Positions 6,298 through 15,183 of a stretch of DNA of 38,957 bases are shown here, one piece after another. The position numbers and the translations under genes were made by a program. The notes under the pieces are model-generated. The model was not told where the DNA came from. It made no database searches and was given only the letters and a program-made list of their open reading frames with translations. Positions within the stretch are counted from its first letter, which is position 1. Each line of letters begins with the position of its first letter. Origin of the DNA: an uncultured Bacteroidales bacterium (GTDB lineage Bacteria > Bacteroidota > Bacteroidia > Bacteroidales > UBA932); NCBI GenBank assembly GCA_900321715.1, contig ONXC01000022.1, forward strand, positions 1 through 38,957, in the 5' to 3' direction.

Positions 6298-8919
6298 TTA
6301 AGATTTAGTTTTCCTTTTTTCTGCCTTGGCCCTCTCCCGGGCGATGTATCTTTCCAGCCGCCTCTGTTCCCGCAGCGACTTCTTCTCAAGGCGCCGCAGC
6401 ATCTTCAGCTTCTTGGCGCGTTCACGCTCCAGTTTGCGGGCGGCCTTGGCGGCCTGCTTCTGCTCATATTTCTTGTCTTCTTCGGCCCACTTGGCCTCAA
6501 GGGCCTTCTGTTTTTCGGCCTTCTTGATGGCCTTTTCCTCCGCTTTTCGGGCTTTCTCTGCTGCCTTTATCTCTGCCGGCGTGGGTACGTGCGGGGCCTC
6601 TACGGACAGGGAATCCGTTCCAGCCTGCAGACTGTCAGGAAGGGCGGTCCTGGGGGTGGACACGCTTCCGGAGAGGGAGTCGGGCGAAGCAGCCAGGGAA
6701 TCGGCCGGTACCGCCAGGGAATCCGGCAAAGCAACTGCCAGGGAGTCCTCTAGGCGGATCTGGGCCTGCTTCCTCACAACTTCAAGAGAATCCCTGATGG
6801 CAATGTCCCTGTAAACCTTCTTGATATATCCGGGGAAGTAGATTTCCGTCTGGGTAAAAGTGGTATGAGGACGCGCCAGATATGCCGTGCGCTGGCTCTT
6901 CCTGGGCTTGAGAGCCGTAACTGCCAAAGGAGAATCCGGCCTCTTCTCGGGCTCCCAGCGGTAGCCCTTCAGCTGGCGTTCCTGCTTGGGAAGCTGGACG
7001 GAAGGATAACCGTCGTTCTTTGGATTCTCATAGTAGTACATGTGGTCTATCTCTCCGTCAGTGAAAGTGGCGTAGAGCATCTTGGAATCCACTTTGTTCA
7101 CGGTTGCAAGAGCGCCGTTCTCTTCCAGGAAGAAGATGCTGGAAGCGCCTCCGAGGGCATCGAAACGGGTAAGGGCCTGGGTTGAGTCAAAGTAGGCCAC
7201 CATCTCCGTGCCGCTCACCTGGTCATAGCTCACGGGGTCTTCCTGGATGGTGATGAAGGCATTGGAAAGGAGGTGCGCCTTTTCTGTCCTCTTGTTACGG
7301 ATGACAAGGTAAATGCTGTCTGCCGCGTACTGGCGGTTTCCATCCGTGAAGAATATAGGATCCTTGTACACCCTGGCAAGAGAGTCAAGGTCACTGTATG
7401 CGAGGGAATCGCCCCTCATCTGCATGTTCCGACGGAACAGTTTCACGTCCTTGTTTCCCCAGATGAAGCCCACCTTGGTGGAGTCTTTGGGAACGATGAC
7501 GGAGTCTGCCGGGGCCGATAAAGAGTCTGCCGGGGGAGATTCCAGGGTGGGGCCGGGAATGACGGAAAGCGTGTCCGAAGGCACGGTAAGGGTGTCTACA
7601 GGTGCGGCAAGGGTATCTACAGGTACAGCCAGGGTATCGGCCGATACGGCAAGCGAGTCTGCAGGAACACTCAGTGAATCCCGCACAGGCGGGAGTGTGT
7701 CCGGCTGAGGCGGCACGGGCTTCGGGGCATCCTTTTCAGACGCGCCGGCCGGAGGAGTAGGGGTAGGCCCCCCAGGAGCCTTCCGCCCCTTGGCCGCGCC
7801 CTGCGGCGGGCGGTTAGGGTCGTCCTTCATGGCATCGGCCGCAGCTTTGGCGGCGGCTTCGGCGGCCTTGCGCCTGTACTCCATGATGGCGTCGCCGGAG
7901 ATGTCGCTGAGCCTTTTCTCGGAGTCCTTGATCCAGGCCTCCGGGATCTCATACTTCTTGAAGGCGCGGTAGATGAGGGTATCGGCCCCAAGATAGAGGG
8001 AATCCGGCAACTGCCCTTCCTCTTCCGTCACTGACATTATTGCGGGGTCTCGCGTGAGTGTGGCTCTCTCCAGGGAATCCGTCCACTGCAGATATCCGGC
8101 AAGGATGTACATGTTCTGGACGGTATCCATCACCTCCACCTTCCCCAGAAGCTCTACGTCGTTGACGGCCCTGTAGTAGTAGGCGGAATCGGACCAGGTC
8201 TCCTTCTCCTTGGTGAGGGTGTGGACCTTCTTCCTGAACATGAAAAGCTCCTCCTTGCGGTTGTACCATCCGTCATCGGCACTGAGCATTTTGTCGTCCT
8301 GCCACATGTCCGTGCCAAAGCCGAACCAGGCGGTGGAAAGGTCGCTGCGGTACTCCAGGCGGGAAGTCTTGATGAAGGTGGTGTCCATGTACATGTTCAC
8401 CTGGTCGTTGAACACAAAGAGCTTGGCCTTGGAGTCATAGGTGCCGTAGAGGCTCTCTATCACCTGGCCGTCCTTGTCCCTCATGGCGCCGCCGTCCTGG
8501 AAGACGGCTACGGAATCCTTGGTGTTGTAGTCCAGGTATTTTGTACGGAGGGTGTTCTTGTCCTGGTCTACCAGCTGCACAAGGTCTCCGCGGAACTTGG
8601 CCAGGTCCTGATCCACCACATATTGCAGGGTGTTGCTGGAAAGGGTTGTGCGGTCCTGGATGATGCGCACGTGCCCCATTGCGTCTATGATATTGGTGTT
8701 GATGTTCCAATATGCTGTGTCGCAGAGGAGGTAGGTGTCGTTGTGAAGGAATTTGGCGGGCCCGGTAACCTTCCTGTAGCTTTCTCCGTCAATATCCAGA
8801 AGCTGGGCGCTTTCGGCCTTTATGAGCAGCACCTTGTCCTGTGCCATAAGGGCCGATGACGCCGTCACTACAGACAGTGCCAGAGCAAGAAGATGCCTAT
8901 GAAGGGTCCTGGGGGTCAC
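6298..8919 (-). CDS. OstA/LptA-like LPS-transport family protein with low-complexity inserts
   Basis: This 873-residue protein starts at GTG, overlapping the stop of the upstream isomerase gene (TAGTG). A signal peptide ends near residue 27. Residues about 30-330 form beta-jellyroll repeats typical of OstA/LptA-like domains (GHVRIIQDRTTLSSNTLQYV, then LLGKVEVMD). LptA-type proteins bridge lipopolysaccharide across the periplasm, so a role in LPS export is likely. A second similar block is at about 495-640. Two low-complexity stretches, about residues 407-480 and 720-773, repeat units like VPADSLAVSADTL. The extreme C-terminus is a Lys/Arg/Glu-rich helix. This layout resembles Bacteroidota OstA-like proteins but is long. 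Confidence 0.8.
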   Translation of the reverse strand: MTPRTLHRHLLALALSVVTASSALMAQDKVLLIKAESAQLLDIDGESYRKVTGPAKFLHNDTYLLCDTAYWNINTNIIDAMGHVRIIQDRTTLSSNTLQYVVDQDLAKFRGDLVQLVDQDKNTLRTKYLDYNTKDSVAVFQDGGAMRDKDGQVIESLYGTYDSKAKLFVFNDQVNMYMDTTFIKTSRLEYRSDLSTAWFGFGTDMWQDDKMLSADDGWYNRKEELFMFRKKVHTLTKEKETWSDSAYYYRAVNDVELLGKVEVMDTVQNMYILAGYLQWTDSLERATLTRDPAIMSVTEEEGQLPDSLYLGADTLIYRAFKKYEIPEAWIKDSEKRLSDISGDAIMEYRRKAAEAAAKAAADAMKDDPNRPPQGAAKGRKAPGGPTPTPPAGASEKDAPKPVPPQPDTLPPVRDSLSVPADSLAVSADTLAVPVDTLAAPVDTLTVPSDTLSVIPGPTLESPPADSLSAPADSVIVPKDSTKVGFIWGNKDVKLFRRNMQMRGDSLAYSDLDSLARVYKDPIFFTDGNRQYAADSIYLVIRNKRTEKAHLLSNAFITIQEDPVSYDQVSGTEMVAYFDSTQALTRFDALGGASSIFFLEENGALATVNKVDSKMLYATFTDGEIDHMYYYENPKNDGYPSVQLPKQERQLKGYRWEPEKRPDSPLAVTALKPRKSQRTAYLARPHTTFTQTEIYFPGYIKKVYRDIAIRDSLEVVRKQAQIRLEDSLAVALPDSLAVPADSLAASPDSLSGSVSTPRTALPDSLQAGTDSLSVEAPHVPTPAEIKAAEKARKAEEKAIKKAEKQKALEAKWAEEDKKYEQKQAAKAARKLERERAKKLKMLRRLEKKSLREQRRLERYIARERAKAEKRKTKS

Positions 8920-10289
8920 TATTTACGGGCATTCCAGCTCTCACGGGAGAATTCGCACTCCTTGAAGAGAGGGTCTATGATGATGTAAGTGCTCTTGATC
9001 TTTTCTTCCAGGAAGGCGTCTACGGCCTCCATCTGCTTTTTCTGCTGCACGCCCTCCAGAATCTGGGTGTAGTCGTTTTCGAAGCTGGCGGTATGGGCGG
9101 GGATAATCTTGTCCACGCGGATAATCTTGTACACCAGGTTGCCCTGACGGCCCTGGAGATAGCCCTCGTTGTCAAGGGATTCCACAGGCTCTGAAATCTC
9201 GCCGGGCTTGAGGTCCTTGATGGCAGCGTAATCGGCCGGCTTGAGCTGGTCTATCTCAAAATATGCGCTGCCGGTTGAGGGATCGGCCATCTGGCCGCCG
9301 TTGGTGCGGGAAGCGGGATCCTCGGAGAAGAAGCGTGCGGCAAGCTCGAACTTTATGTTCTCGGCCATGATCTCAGTCTTGATGCTGTCAAGTTTCTTGA
9401 AGGCATTGTCTCTGTCGGCCGATGTATACTGCGGCTTCAGGAGGATATGGCGGGCGTTGAACATGTCTCCCTTCTTTTCCAGGACCTCGATGATGTGATA
9501 GCCGTCCGGGGTTTCCACAATCTGGGAAACGGTTCCGGGCCTCAGGGCCATGGCCGCATCTGAGAATGCCGGCCAGAAAATGGACTTGGAGGCCATTCCC
9601 AGCTCACCGCCACGGCGTGCGCTGCCGGGGTCCTCGGAATAGATGCGGGCAAGGGTTGCGAACTTTTCGCCGCCGATGATCCTTTCACGAAGGTTCAGGA
9701 GCTTCTCCTTCACGGAAACTGCGGCAGCCTCACGGTCAGGGTAGATGCAGATCTGGCTAAGCTGGTATTTCACCGGGACCACGGGAAGGTCTTCTGCGGC
9801 CGTGTTGTCAAGGTATTCCTGGACATCATAGGGGGTTACTTCGGGGATACGGTCTGCCACCTGGTACTTCTCCTGCTCCGTGAGGCTCTGCTCCTCAAGG
9901 GTCTTGCGCCATTCCTGACGAAGCTTGTAGAGGGGCTTTCCAAAGTATTTCTCCATCTCTTCGTCGCCTCCCAGCTGGGTGCGGAACCAGTCTATCCTCT
10001 GAGTGAGGTTGCCCTCCACCATGTCGTTGTTCACCGTGAGGGAGTCAAGGCGGGACTGCATGAGGAAGAGCTTTGATTCCATCATGTTCTGCAGGATCTC
10101 ACAGCGCATGTCTTTGTCGGACGAAGAGCCGCCGGCGCGCATCTGCTGGACCTCGGCCTCAACGTCTGAGAGCAGGATGACTTCTCCGCCGATGGTGGCT
10201 ACGGTCTTGTCCACAATGCCCTTGTATTTCTGGGCACTGGCGCCGATGCACATGAGGAGGCACAGTGAGAAGATGAATATATTTTTCAT
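8919..10289 (-). CDS. SurA-like periplasmic peptidyl-prolyl isomerase
   Basis: The 456-residue protein has a signal peptide (MKNIFIFSLCLLMCIGASAQ), a SurA-type N-terminal chaperone region (about 25-165, DKTVATIGGEVILLSDVEAE) and two parvulin-type rotamase repeats at about 170-275 and 278-385. The repeats show the usual ARIYSEDPGSARRGGELG and FFSEDPASRTNGGQM signatures. SurA homologues escort unfolded outer-membrane proteins through the periplasm. The gene sits 2 bp after another SurA/PrsA-like gene and overlaps the OstA-like gene, which fits an outer-membrane assembly operon. I do not assign the symbol surA because Bacteroidota have several paralogues. Confidence 0.88.
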   Translation of the reverse strand: MKNIFIFSLCLLMCIGASAQKYKGIVDKTVATIGGEVILLSDVEAEVQQMRAGGSSSDKDMRCEILQNMMESKLFLMQSRLDSLTVNNDMVEGNLTQRIDWFRTQLGGDEEMEKYFGKPLYKLRQEWRKTLEEQSLTEQEKYQVADRIPEVTPYDVQEYLDNTAAEDLPVVPVKYQLSQICIYPDREAAAVSVKEKLLNLRERIIGGEKFATLARIYSEDPGSARRGGELGMASKSIFWPAFSDAAMALRPGTVSQIVETPDGYHIIEVLEKKGDMFNARHILLKPQYTSADRDNAFKKLDSIKTEIMAENIKFELAARFFSEDPASRTNGGQMADPSTGSAYFEIDQLKPADYAAIKDLKPGEISEPVESLDNEGYLQGRQGNLVYKIIRVDKIIPAHTASFENDYTQILEGVQQKKQMEAVDAFLEEKIKSTYIIIDPLFKECEFSRESWNARK

Positions 10290-10291
10290 AA

Positions 10292-11161
10292 TCAGTAAGT
10301 TACAAATTTATTGTTCTTGCGGGCGTCTTCAAGGAGGCTTTCCTCCAGGGACAGCTGGAGATTGTGGCGGCGGGCGCTGAGGACAAGGTCACTGATGCGC
10401 TCACGGCAGTATTCCAGCGGGGCGGTCTTGCCCGCGGGAACCATATCCACGATATATGCCAGATGAATATTACCGGAATCGTCCTTAATCTCAGAGAAGT
10501 CGTTCTTGATGGAGGAGAGGAGGATTTTGTAGTCTACGCTCAGCTCCTGTCCAAGGGTAATTGCGTCCATCCAGGTGTCGGACATATCGGCATACTTTAT
10601 GGCCGATGTATATGCAAGCTGCTCTGCCTCAGTTACCTCTGTGTCGTCCTGCGAGGACATCATGGACTTGATTTTCTTCAGCTGGCGGGAGTCCGAGGGG
10701 ATGATGAGGTAGCGGGCCTTGATTACAGGACGCTCCAGGATGAATTTGGCCGAATTCTCCGCGTAGAAGGCCTCTATCTCTGCGTCCGTGACAAGGGTGT
10801 CCAGCCTCTGGTTTATGTAGAGCTGCTCATAGCGGTACTTCAGGAGGGACCTCCTATACTGCTCAAGCTCTTTTGAGACGTCTTTTTCAGAGGCCGATAA
10901 CTGGGCCTCGGCCATATCCACCATGAGGAGGTCCTCCGCCCATGCCTTGATGTAGCGGGCGGCAAGGTTTGCGCTGTCTTCCGGGGAGACGCCTGCGGGG
11001 ATGAACTTCTCCAGCTCCCCGCGATGGAGTTTATGGTCTCCGGCGCGGGCCACCACCTCTCCGCGGAAAAGCTCCTGGGCAGCCTCCTGGAACCGCCCTG
11101 CACTTTTGCAGGAGGTAAGGGCCGCCAGGGCACAGAGTGCTATGATGATATGCCTTTTCAT
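10292..11161 (-). CDS. SurA/PrsA-like lipoprotein, probably without active isomerase domain
   Basis: The protein has 289 residues. The lipobox LTSC puts the acylated Cys at residue 18. Residues about 30-150 resemble the N-terminal chaperone part of SurA/PrsA proteins (GDHKLHRGELEKFIPAGVSPED, long helices, then FYAENSAKFILERPVIKARYLIIP leading into a rotamase-like fold). The expected GGxLG signature of parvulins is missing, so catalysis is doubtful and a pure chaperone role is likely. It is the first gene of the run SurA-like, OstA-like, galE. A -7 box (11171-11178) lies just upstream, inside the end of the dacB gap. Confidence 0.75.
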   Translation of the reverse strand: MKRHIIIALCALAALTSCKSAGRFQEAAQELFRGEVVARAGDHKLHRGELEKFIPAGVSPEDSANLAARYIKAWAEDLLMVDMAEAQLSASEKDVSKELEQYRRSLLKYRYEQLYINQRLDTLVTDAEIEAFYAENSAKFILERPVIKARYLIIPSDSRQLKKIKSMMSSQDDTEVTEAEQLAYTSAIKYADMSDTWMDAITLGQELSVDYKILLSSIKNDFSEIKDDSGNIHLAYIVDMVPAGKTAPLEYCRERISDLVLSARRHNLQLSLEESLLEDARKNNKFVTY

Positions 11162-11170
11162 AGAATCCTA

Positions 11171-11178
11171 CAAATATA
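11171..11178 (-). promoter_or_regulatory. -7 box of the SurA-like/OstA/galE operon
   Basis: The minus-strand sequence TATATTTG matches TAnnTTTG exactly. It ends 9 bases before the ATG at 11161, so the leader would be only a few bases. It lies in the 18-bp gap after the carboxypeptidase gene. Confidence 0.6.
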
Positions 11179-11179
11179 A

Positions 11180-12679
11180 TCAATTTTTGCCGATTAATTG
11201 TATGAGGCCTTCCAGGGCGGGCCTCACAAGTGAGGCCTTTTCCACTGCATTGTTGGTGAAGATGGCAAAACTGATGCGGGGATTTCCGGCTTCGTCAAGT
11301 ACGTATCCGGAGTAGCAGAGCGTGCCTCCCATGGAGCCGCTCTTAATGCGGAACTTCCAGGGCGTGAGGTTCTTAAGGTTGTTCAGGGTGCCTTCTCCAG
11401 GGCGGGGAAGAGATTCCACAAAAGCCTTATTGCCGCTCATAGCCGTAAGATAGTTGGCCATCCATTCCGGAGTTACGGAAGAAGCCCTTGAAAGGCCGCT
11501 TCCGTCCTTCTGGACAATGCCCTTTGAGGTGCCGGGGACTATATCTTCCAGGACCTCGTTTATTGCAACAAGGCAACTGTCGTAGACGGCTATCCCCGTT
11601 GCCGCCTCTCCCATTGCGCGAAGCAGGGACTCGGCATAGAAATTATCGCTGTCCACATTGGTTTTGCGGCATATCTGCGCCAGGGCAGGGGACTCTGTGT
11701 GGCCGATTTTCACAACCCTGTCACCCCCGACCTGATCGTGGGTCCCGTATGTTCCTGTCACCTCCCAGCCTGTTGCCTTGAGATTCTTGTAGAACTCATG
11801 GGCGCAGGTGAGGGCTCCGTATTTGTTGGATGCCTGCTCCCTCTTTGGCCGCCGGTCTACGGCGAAAGTGCCCGTGAGAGTGGCCTCAGTGCTTTTATCG
11901 GAGGTTTGAAGATAGAGGCTGTTTCCCGTTCCGGCAGGGCCTGTCACTGCCTGGTTCTGCAGCTTCAGCCAGGGAGTTTCCGGGTATGTCTGGGTCATGT
12001 TCACGGGGGCTCCGGGTTCCGCTCCGGCGCTTACCTGGAGGTCAATTGTGTTCTCGTAGAAGCAGAGGGCGCTGGAGCCTGTTCCGTAGTAGGTCCAGGT
12101 ATCGGCATACTCCCATCCGGGATGCTCCAGGCTGCCTTCCCAGGCGCTTCCGTCGCCTATTATGTTGCCGTTGATGCGCTTTATTCCTGCGCCGGAGAGG
12201 ATGGTCTTCCACTTCCAGAAAAGGGCATCGGCCTTATATGCCGTGGTGTCTGCGGCGCCAATTGTTGGGTCTCCGCCGCCTATGATGTATACGTCTCCGT
12301 TCAGCGTGCCGTCCTTGTCTATGCTTCCAGTATAGCCAATTTCCGTTTTGAAGCGGTACTCCGGCCCGAATGCCCTCAGAGCCGTGCCCGTTGTGACAAG
12401 CTTCATGTTAGACGCCGGCACCATTCGCGTGGAGGCATTGTATGCCACCATAGATCTGCCCCCGTCATTGCCGGCCTGACCGGCAATCTCCACGGCGCAC
12501 ACCCCCACCACGGCCCCTTTCAGGGGACCGTTGCTTATCTGGCTCTCGATATACTGTGTGATGCTCTGCTGCCACGCGGCGGTTTGCGCCGCGGTATCAT
12601 CGGCCTGGGCCATTGCCTCAGTTCCGGCAACAGTCAGAAGCACCCCGGCCAAAGTAATTTGACGGAATAATCTATACAT
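11180..12679 (-). CDS. dacB: D-alanyl-D-alanine carboxypeptidase/endopeptidase (PBP4-type, family S13)
   Basis: I chose the ATG at 12679 because it begins a signal peptide (MYRLFRQITLAGVLLTVAGTEAMAQ) and a promoter box lies directly upstream. A longer frame to 12718 would cover that box. The 499-residue enzyme shows all three penicillin-binding motifs: SNMK at residues 90-93, SDN at 344-346 and KSG at 446-448. Family S13 enzymes trim or cut peptidoglycan cross-links in the periplasm. The length and the inserted domain between the first two motifs (GDVYIIGGGDPTIG near 150) agree with PBP4/DacB proteins. It is probably transcribed alone. Confidence 0.9.
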   Translation of the reverse strand: MYRLFRQITLAGVLLTVAGTEAMAQADDTAAQTAAWQQSITQYIESQISNGPLKGAVVGVCAVEIAGQAGNDGGRSMVAYNASTRMVPASNMKLVTTGTALRAFGPEYRFKTEIGYTGSIDKDGTLNGDVYIIGGGDPTIGAADTTAYKADALFWKWKTILSGAGIKRINGNIIGDGSAWEGSLEHPGWEYADTWTYYGTGSSALCFYENTIDLQVSAGAEPGAPVNMTQTYPETPWLKLQNQAVTGPAGTGNSLYLQTSDKSTEATLTGTFAVDRRPKREQASNKYGALTCAHEFYKNLKATGWEVTGTYGTHDQVGGDRVVKIGHTESPALAQICRKTNVDSDNFYAESLLRAMGEAATGIAVYDSCLVAINEVLEDIVPGTSKGIVQKDGSGLSRASSVTPEWMANYLTAMSGNKAFVESLPRPGEGTLNNLKNLTPWKFRIKSGSMGGTLCYSGYVLDEAGNPRISFAIFTNNAVEKASLVRPALEGLIQLIGKN

Positions 12680-12683
12680 ATCA

Positions 12684-12691
12684 CAAAAGTA
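12684..12691 (-). promoter_or_regulatory. -7 box of the dacB-like gene
   Basis: TACTTTTG on the minus strand fits TAnnTTTG and ends only 4 bases before the ATG at 12679. The transcript would be leaderless or nearly so. Confidence 0.6.
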
Positions 12692-12720
12692 GCCAAAAAT
12701 TTGCACAAATAGTGCCAAAT

Positions 12721-14010
12721 TCAGCTCTTGAGCCGGGGGAAGCGGAAAAGGATGGAAAGGCAGGCCATGATGCCAAGGGCAAAGGGATAGTAGAGATTGC
12801 CGATGATTGAGAGGGCCGATACCCCCGCGAGACCGCTTGCCATGAGCATTTGGGCACCGTAGGGGAGTATGCCCTGGACAAGGCAGGAGAAGGTGTCAAG
12901 GATGGATGCGGTTTTCCTTGGATCCAGGCCGAAACGGGAGGAAATATCCTTGGCCAGAGGGCCTACGGTTATGATTGCGATGGTGTTGTTGGCTGTGCAG
13001 ATGTTCACCAGGGACACAAGCGCCGCAATGGATGCGCTGGCTCCGCGGGGGCCTCTGATACGGCGGGTTAATCGGCCTATGATGAACTCAAGGCCGCCGT
13101 TGTAGCGGATGATCTCCAGGAGGCCGCCGGCAAGGAGGGAAACTATGATGAGCTCTCCCATTCCGCCAATGCCGGAGCCTATGGCCGTGAGCCATCCCAC
13201 AAAGTTGTAAGCGCCTGTGATCCAGCCTATTATTCCATTAACTCCAATGCCGATTGTGAGTACCGTCACAACGTTTATGCCCATTATGGCCAGCACTATT
13301 ACAAGGAGGTAGGGGAGCATGAGGTACCAGTTGGAGCCCAAGACCTCCGGAGTGGCCGTGATGCCGTGGCCCAGAACTATGTAGAGGGCGGCCACGATGA
13401 TAGCCGCAGGAGCTGCAATCCAAAGATTCACCTTGAATTTGTCCTGCATGGAGCACCCCTGGGTTTTTGTGGCTGCAACGGTGGTGTCAGATATAAACGA
13501 GAGGTTGTCTCCGAAGAAAGCACCCCCAACTATGATTCCGGTGATGAGAGGAACGCTTGATCCTGTTCCGGCGGCAATGCCTGATGCTATGGGAACCAGT
13601 GCCACAATAGTGCCTACAGATGTTCCTACGGCCATTGATACAAAGCATGCGGCAAGGAAAAGCCCGGCATAGAGGAGGTTCCCGGGAAGGATGCTCAGGG
13701 TGGCGTTTACGGTTGCATCAATGGCGCCGATATCCTTTGCTGTTGAGGCAAAAGCTCCGGCCAGCACAAAGATCCAGATCATGAGGAGGACGTTGTGGTT
13801 TCCTGCGCCGGAAGAGAATATGGCAATCTTTTCGTCGGTCTTCTGTACACCGCGGGTGGTGAGCATGGCGTAGGCGGTGGCAATTATGAATGCGGCGGCT
13901 ACGGGGACCTTGTAGAAATCTCCTGCCAGGACGGACCCCGCCACGTATACTGCCATGAATACCAAAAGTGGACTCAGGGCCAGCCAGCCGTTAATTTTTC
14001 TGTTTGCCAT
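12721..14010 (-). CDS. NhaC-family Na+/H+ antiporter
   Basis: The 429-residue polytopic membrane protein has about ten to twelve hydrophobic segments. It contains the conserved NhaC-family features GTSVGTIVALVPIASGIA near residue 130 and FFGDNLSFISDTTVAATKTQ near 168. Members exchange cytoplasmic Na+ or other ions or substrates for protons. NhaC-like proteins also include malate-lactate and lysine antiporters, so the exact substrate is open. It has its own promoter (14030-14037), divergent from the cytidylate-kinase-like gene, and is followed by the promoter of the dacB-like gene with no obvious terminator. Confidence 0.85.
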   Translation of the reverse strand: MANRKINGWLALSPLLVFMAVYVAGSVLAGDFYKVPVAAAFIIATAYAMLTTRGVQKTDEKIAIFSSGAGNHNVLLMIWIFVLAGAFASTAKDIGAIDATVNATLSILPGNLLYAGLFLAACFVSMAVGTSVGTIVALVPIASGIAAGTGSSVPLITGIIVGGAFFGDNLSFISDTTVAATKTQGCSMQDKFKVNLWIAAPAAIIVAALYIVLGHGITATPEVLGSNWYLMLPYLLVIVLAIMGINVVTVLTIGIGVNGIIGWITGAYNFVGWLTAIGSGIGGMGELIIVSLLAGGLLEIIRYNGGLEFIIGRLTRRIRGPRGASASIAALVSLVNICTANNTIAIITVGPLAKDISSRFGLDPRKTASILDTFSCLVQGILPYGAQMLMASGLAGVSALSIIGNLYYPFALGIMACLSILFRFPRLKS

Positions 14011-14029
14011 AATACTCTACTAACTTTTG

Positions 14030-14037
14030 CAAAGATA
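14030..14037 (-). promoter_or_regulatory. -7 box of the NhaC-family gene (divergent promoter region)
   Basis: TATCTTTG on the minus strand is preceded by TTTG 18 bases upstream (around 14056-14059), close to the usual -33/-7 spacing. The -33 overlaps a TTGCCGATAAT sequence. The leader is about 15 bases. Confidence 0.7.
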
Positions 14038-14065
14038 GGCATTTTTAATTATCGGCAAAAATTCT

Positions 14066-14073
14066 TACCTTTG
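14066..14073 (+). promoter_or_regulatory. -7 box of the cytidylate-kinase-like gene
   Basis: TACCTTTG matches TAnnTTTG. It lies 20 bases before the ATG at 14094 and is divergent from the NhaC-family promoter only about 30 bp away. Confidence 0.65.
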
Positions 14074-14093
14074 GACTGAAAATAACCACAACT

Positions 14094-14741
14094 ATGAACA
14101 CATCAGAGAAATTTGTCATAACCATCAGCCGTGAGCTTGGCTCCGGAGGACGCACCGTGGGCCGAAAACTCGCAGAGGCACTTGATGTCCGCTACTCGGA
14201 CAAAGAGCTTGTCCATGAGCTCATGAAGCGCTTCAATCTCACCGTTTCCGGCATTGAGAAACTCAAAGGAGAGAAAAAGACCTGGATATCGGACTTCCTC
14301 CAGATGGTGGCGCCCGTCCCCAAGATGTCCCTCCTCACCGGCTACGATGACAAATATGTGGCGGAATTCCGTCCTGATGTTTCATCGGCCGATATATTCA
14401 AGGCAGAGTCTGAGATTCTTAAGGCAATTGCCGCAGAGGAATCCTGCGTCATCGCCGGCCGTTCCGGTTTCTTTGTGCTTAAGGACTGCCCCAACAAACT
14501 GGATATCTTCATCACCGCTTCCCGTGAGCACCGCATAGAGCGCGTCTCCCGCAAGCAGAACCTCACCCCTGAGCAGGCGGGCATCCTCATCGATAAGATC
14601 GATAAGGACCGCGACACCTACATCAAGAACTTCGCCGGTGTCAGCCGCTACGACCTCCGCAATTACCAGCTTGTCCTCAACATGGACAACATCTCCGAGG
14701 ATAAGGCCGTGGAACTGATTCTTTCCTTCATCAAGGGTTAG
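14094..14741 (+). CDS. Cytidylate kinase-like family protein
   Basis: The 215-residue soluble protein opens with a P-loop, ITISRELGSGGRTVGRKLAE (residues about 9-28), typical of the cytidylate kinase-like family (PF13189). Further family-like parts are the DKELVHELMKRF helix, VIAGRSGFFVL near residue 122 and RIERVSRKQNLTPEQA with basic lid residues near 145. True CMP kinases phosphorylate CMP/dCMP. The substrate of this subfamily is not established. It stands alone with its own promoter, and its stop overlaps the stop of the convergent gene by 3-4 bp. Confidence 0.85.
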   Translation: MNTSEKFVITISRELGSGGRTVGRKLAEALDVRYSDKELVHELMKRFNLTVSGIEKLKGEKKTWISDFLQMVAPVPKMSLLTGYDDKYVAEFRPDVSSADIFKAESEILKAIAAEESCVIAGRSGFFVLKDCPNKLDIFITASREHRIERVSRKQNLTPEQAGILIDKIDKDRDTYIKNFAGVSRYDLRNYQLVLNMDNISEDKAVELILSFIKG

Positions 14742-15181
14742 CCCTTTTTCTTCATAAGATATACGGCTCCCACAATAATTGCCACCACCAGCAGGAACGC
14801 CAGGGTGGTGTTGAACGCGTCTCCCATCTTTATCTTGAGCATCAGGATGCCAAAGTTGATGGCAAACAGCGCCGCACCGCCCACCAGGGCAATGCCAAGG
14901 CTTGCCAAAGTGCCGCTGGGGTTGGCCTCCCAGGTTTTCCTCTTCAGGATTTTAAGGCCGATATGCACCACCGGAATCAGCCCCACCGCCAGTGAGAAAA
15001 CAAGCGCCAGTGTCTTTTTATTCCGGGCCGATTCTTCGGCCTCCCTGGACTCCTCCGCAATGCGATCCGCCTCATCCAGCACTGCCTGGACTTCCGGGGT
15101 AATATAGTCTTTGTACATCTCCTCCGGGGAGGTTGCCTGAAGGGGGATCAGAAAGAGAAAAAGTGAAAGTATGGCGTTCAT
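14738..15181 (-). CDS. Small membrane protein of unknown function
   Basis: The 147-residue protein has an N-terminal hydrophobic signal or anchor (MNAILSLFLFLIPLQA), a charged helical stretch rich in Glu, Ala and Arg (about 18-55) and three membrane segments in the remaining part (ALVFSLAVGLIPVVHIGL, GIALVGGAALFAINFGIL, LAFLLVVAIIVGAVYLM), ending MKKKG. I do not recognise the family. It is the last gene of a five-gene operon, 2 bp after the WG-repeat gene, and converges on the cytidylate-kinase-like gene. Confidence 0.7.
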   Translation of the reverse strand: MNAILSLFLFLIPLQATSPEEMYKDYITPEVQAVLDEADRIAEESREAEESARNKKTLALVFSLAVGLIPVVHIGLKILKRKTWEANPSGTLASLGIALVGGAALFAINFGILMLKIKMGDAFNTTLAFLLVVAIIVGAVYLMKKKG

Positions 15182-15183
15182 GA

